Shown piece by piece: positions 6,482 through 7,075 of a stretch of DNA of 7,075 bases. The notes under the pieces are model-generated. The model was not told the origin of the DNA. It saw only the letters and a list, made by a program, of their open reading frames with translations, and ran no database searches. Position numbers and translations under genes: made by a program. This DNA comes from an uncultured Shinella sp. (GTDB taxonomy: Bacteria; Pseudomonadota; Alphaproteobacteria; Rhizobiales; Rhizobiaceae), in NCBI GenBank assembly GCA_946886325.1, contig CAMPIK010000118.1, positions 1 to 7,075 of the forward strand, given 5' to 3'. Within the stretch, counting starts at the first letter, position 1; each line of letters begins with the position of its first letter.

Positions 6482-6624
6482 GCGGGGTCGGCTTGCCGGT
6501 GCTTTCCGCCCCTCGCTTCGTCGCCGATCCTCGCCGATGCTTGTGGCATCGACTGTGGTCAGCTCCTTGCGAGGGAACGAAAATCCCTCGGCAATCCTCC
6601 GCCCGGAGGTTTCGTTAGGCGCTC
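6463..6624. mobile_element. MITE-like palindromic element inserted at the purQ stop codon
   Basis: A 162-bp non-coding element bounded by GAGCGCCTAACGAAACCTC and its exact reverse complement (19 bp, or 20 bp counting one flanking A/T pair). The inverted repeat continues imperfectly inward, with TTGCCG at 6493-6498 mirrored by CGGCAA at 6589-6594. TTA flanks both ends (6460-6462 and 6625-6627), consistent with a 3-bp duplication, or TA as in IS630/Tc1-type elements. Inside are a CGATGC/GCATCG hairpin (6535-6540 with 6546-6551), a GAGGGA/TCCCTC hairpin (6571-6576 with 6584-6589), and a near-perfect 10-bp tandem repeat TCGCCGATSC (6521-6540). No open frame of note exists in it. The form fits a MITE or a rhizobial intergenic mosaic/palindromic element; I cannot assign a named family. 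It lies in the presumed purQ-lipoprotein transcript, where the RNA could fold into a long stem. Confidence 0.7.
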
Positions 6625-6625
6625 T
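6606..6625 (-). repeat. Right terminal inverted repeat
   Basis: Exact reverse complement of the left arm, 124 bases further along. It is followed by TAATCATAAGC, in which the TAA probably preserves the original stop codon context of purQ. Confidence 0.85.
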
Positions 6626-6655
6626 TAATCATAAGCTGCTAACCGGGGCGTTCAG

Positions 6656-7075
6656 ATGCAATCCGGGATCGATTCGATGCGCCCTGCCCTTCCTCTTCGC
6701 CTGACCGGTCCCGCTGCGCTTGCGGGGGCCTTGCTGCTGTCCGGCTGCCAGTCGGCGCCCGAAGCGCCTGCGGCGAGCACCGCAGCACTCCCGACGATGG
6801 AACGCGTGGCGCTCGGCGCCAATGCCTGCTGGTTCAAGTCCGGCGACGCCGCCTTCAAGGCCTACCGCCTGGCGCCGGAGCTCAATTCCTTCTCCGGAAA
6901 ACCGCGCATCCTGCTCGTGCCGCGCAATTCGCCGGAATCGCGTCCGCTGCTGGTGGTGATGGCCGAGGGCCATCCCGCGAAACTGTCCGCCTTCGGGCCG
7001 CTGATGGACGATGGCATCTCCACCCGCGTCTCCACCGACATCAAGCGCTGGGCCGCCGGCGGCAAGGGCTGCTGA
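6656..7075 (+). CDS. Small secreted lipoprotein of unknown function
   Basis: The 139-residue product has a lipoprotein signal: basic residues (R9, R15), a hydrophobic stretch GPAALAGALLL (18-28), and the lipobox LLSGC with Cys31 as the predicted lipidation site. Ala/Pro-rich linker sequence (QSAPEAPAASTAALP) follows, then a compact domain from about residue 48. The mature part holds two more cysteines, Cys58 (ANACWF) and the C-terminal Cys139, which could form a disulfide in the periplasm. Gln at +2 after the Cys argues for outer-membrane sorting. I recognise no domain. Two starts are possible: ATG at 6656, or ATG at 6677, which gives a tidier signal peptide (MRPALPLRLTGP...). Neither has a strong ribosome site. 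The gene is complete and ends exactly at the window edge. It lies 192 bases after purQ on the same strand, with the palindromic element between, so co-transcription is possible but not shown. Confidence 0.85.
   Translation: MQSGIDSMRPALPLRLTGPAALAGALLLSGCQSAPEAPAASTAALPTMERVALGANACWFKSGDAAFKAYRLAPELNSFSGKPRILLVPRNSPESRPLLVVMAEGHPAKLSAFGPLMDDGISTRVSTDIKRWAAGGKGC

Noticed and set aside
6464..6655. A plain intrinsic terminator for the pur operon
   Set aside because: The arms are 124 bases apart, no T-run follows the right arm, and the flanking TTA duplication and internal repeats fit an inserted element better.
1..7075. CRISPR array, tRNA or rRNA gene, integrase or phage module
   Set aside because: No regularly spaced repeats, no cloverleaf-like or rRNA sequence recognised, and no recombinase, transposase or phage protein among the frames.

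Overview
The window looks like a chromosomal segment of an alphaproteobacterium of the Rhizobiales, most likely Rhizobiaceae (Rhizobium, Ensifer/Sinorhizobium, Shinella or a relative). The grounds are high-GC coding sequence, a purC-purS-purQ order with separate small FGAM-synthase subunits, a divergently placed F1FO-ATPase zeta inhibitor gene (DUF1476, essentially an alphaproteobacterial family), and proteins that read as rhizobial. The genus is an inference from recalled family sequences; no search was run.

Layout. Bases 1-97 are about 80% GC with a run of nine C, and do not continue the gene they adjoin; they look like a chimeric or rearranged end. Bases 98-460 (minus) hold the N-terminal part of a DUF2189 integral membrane protein. 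Divergent from it, 629-1186 (plus) encodes an RBBP9/YdeN-type serine hydrolase with an intact catalytic triad. After a short gap with two inverted repeats, 1280-3865 (plus) encodes a soluble triple-PAS GGDEF-EAL protein for cyclic-di-GMP turnover. A hairpin terminator separates it from the convergent zeta-subunit gene at 3940-4260 (minus).

The second half is a purine biosynthesis operon on the plus strand: purC (4492-5256), purS (5276-5518), an 85-residue coiled-coil protein of unknown function (5538-5795), and purQ (5792-6463), which overlaps the coiled-coil gene by ATGA. PurS and PurQ are two of the three subunits of FGAM synthase; the third, small PurL, is not in the window and may lie downstream. 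A small lipoprotein gene (6656-7075) ends the window.

Between purQ and the lipoprotein gene sits a 162-bp element with 20-bp perfect terminal inverted repeats (19 bp if the flanking duplication is excluded), an apparent TTA or TA target duplication, and internal hairpins. It has the form of a MITE or rhizobial intergenic palindromic element. It seems to have inserted exactly into the purQ stop codon, turning an ancestral TAA into TAG without changing the protein.

I see no clear new defence, CRISPR or secretion system. The observations most worth pursuing are the stop-codon insertion and the uninterrupted heptad coiled-coil protein coupled to purQ.
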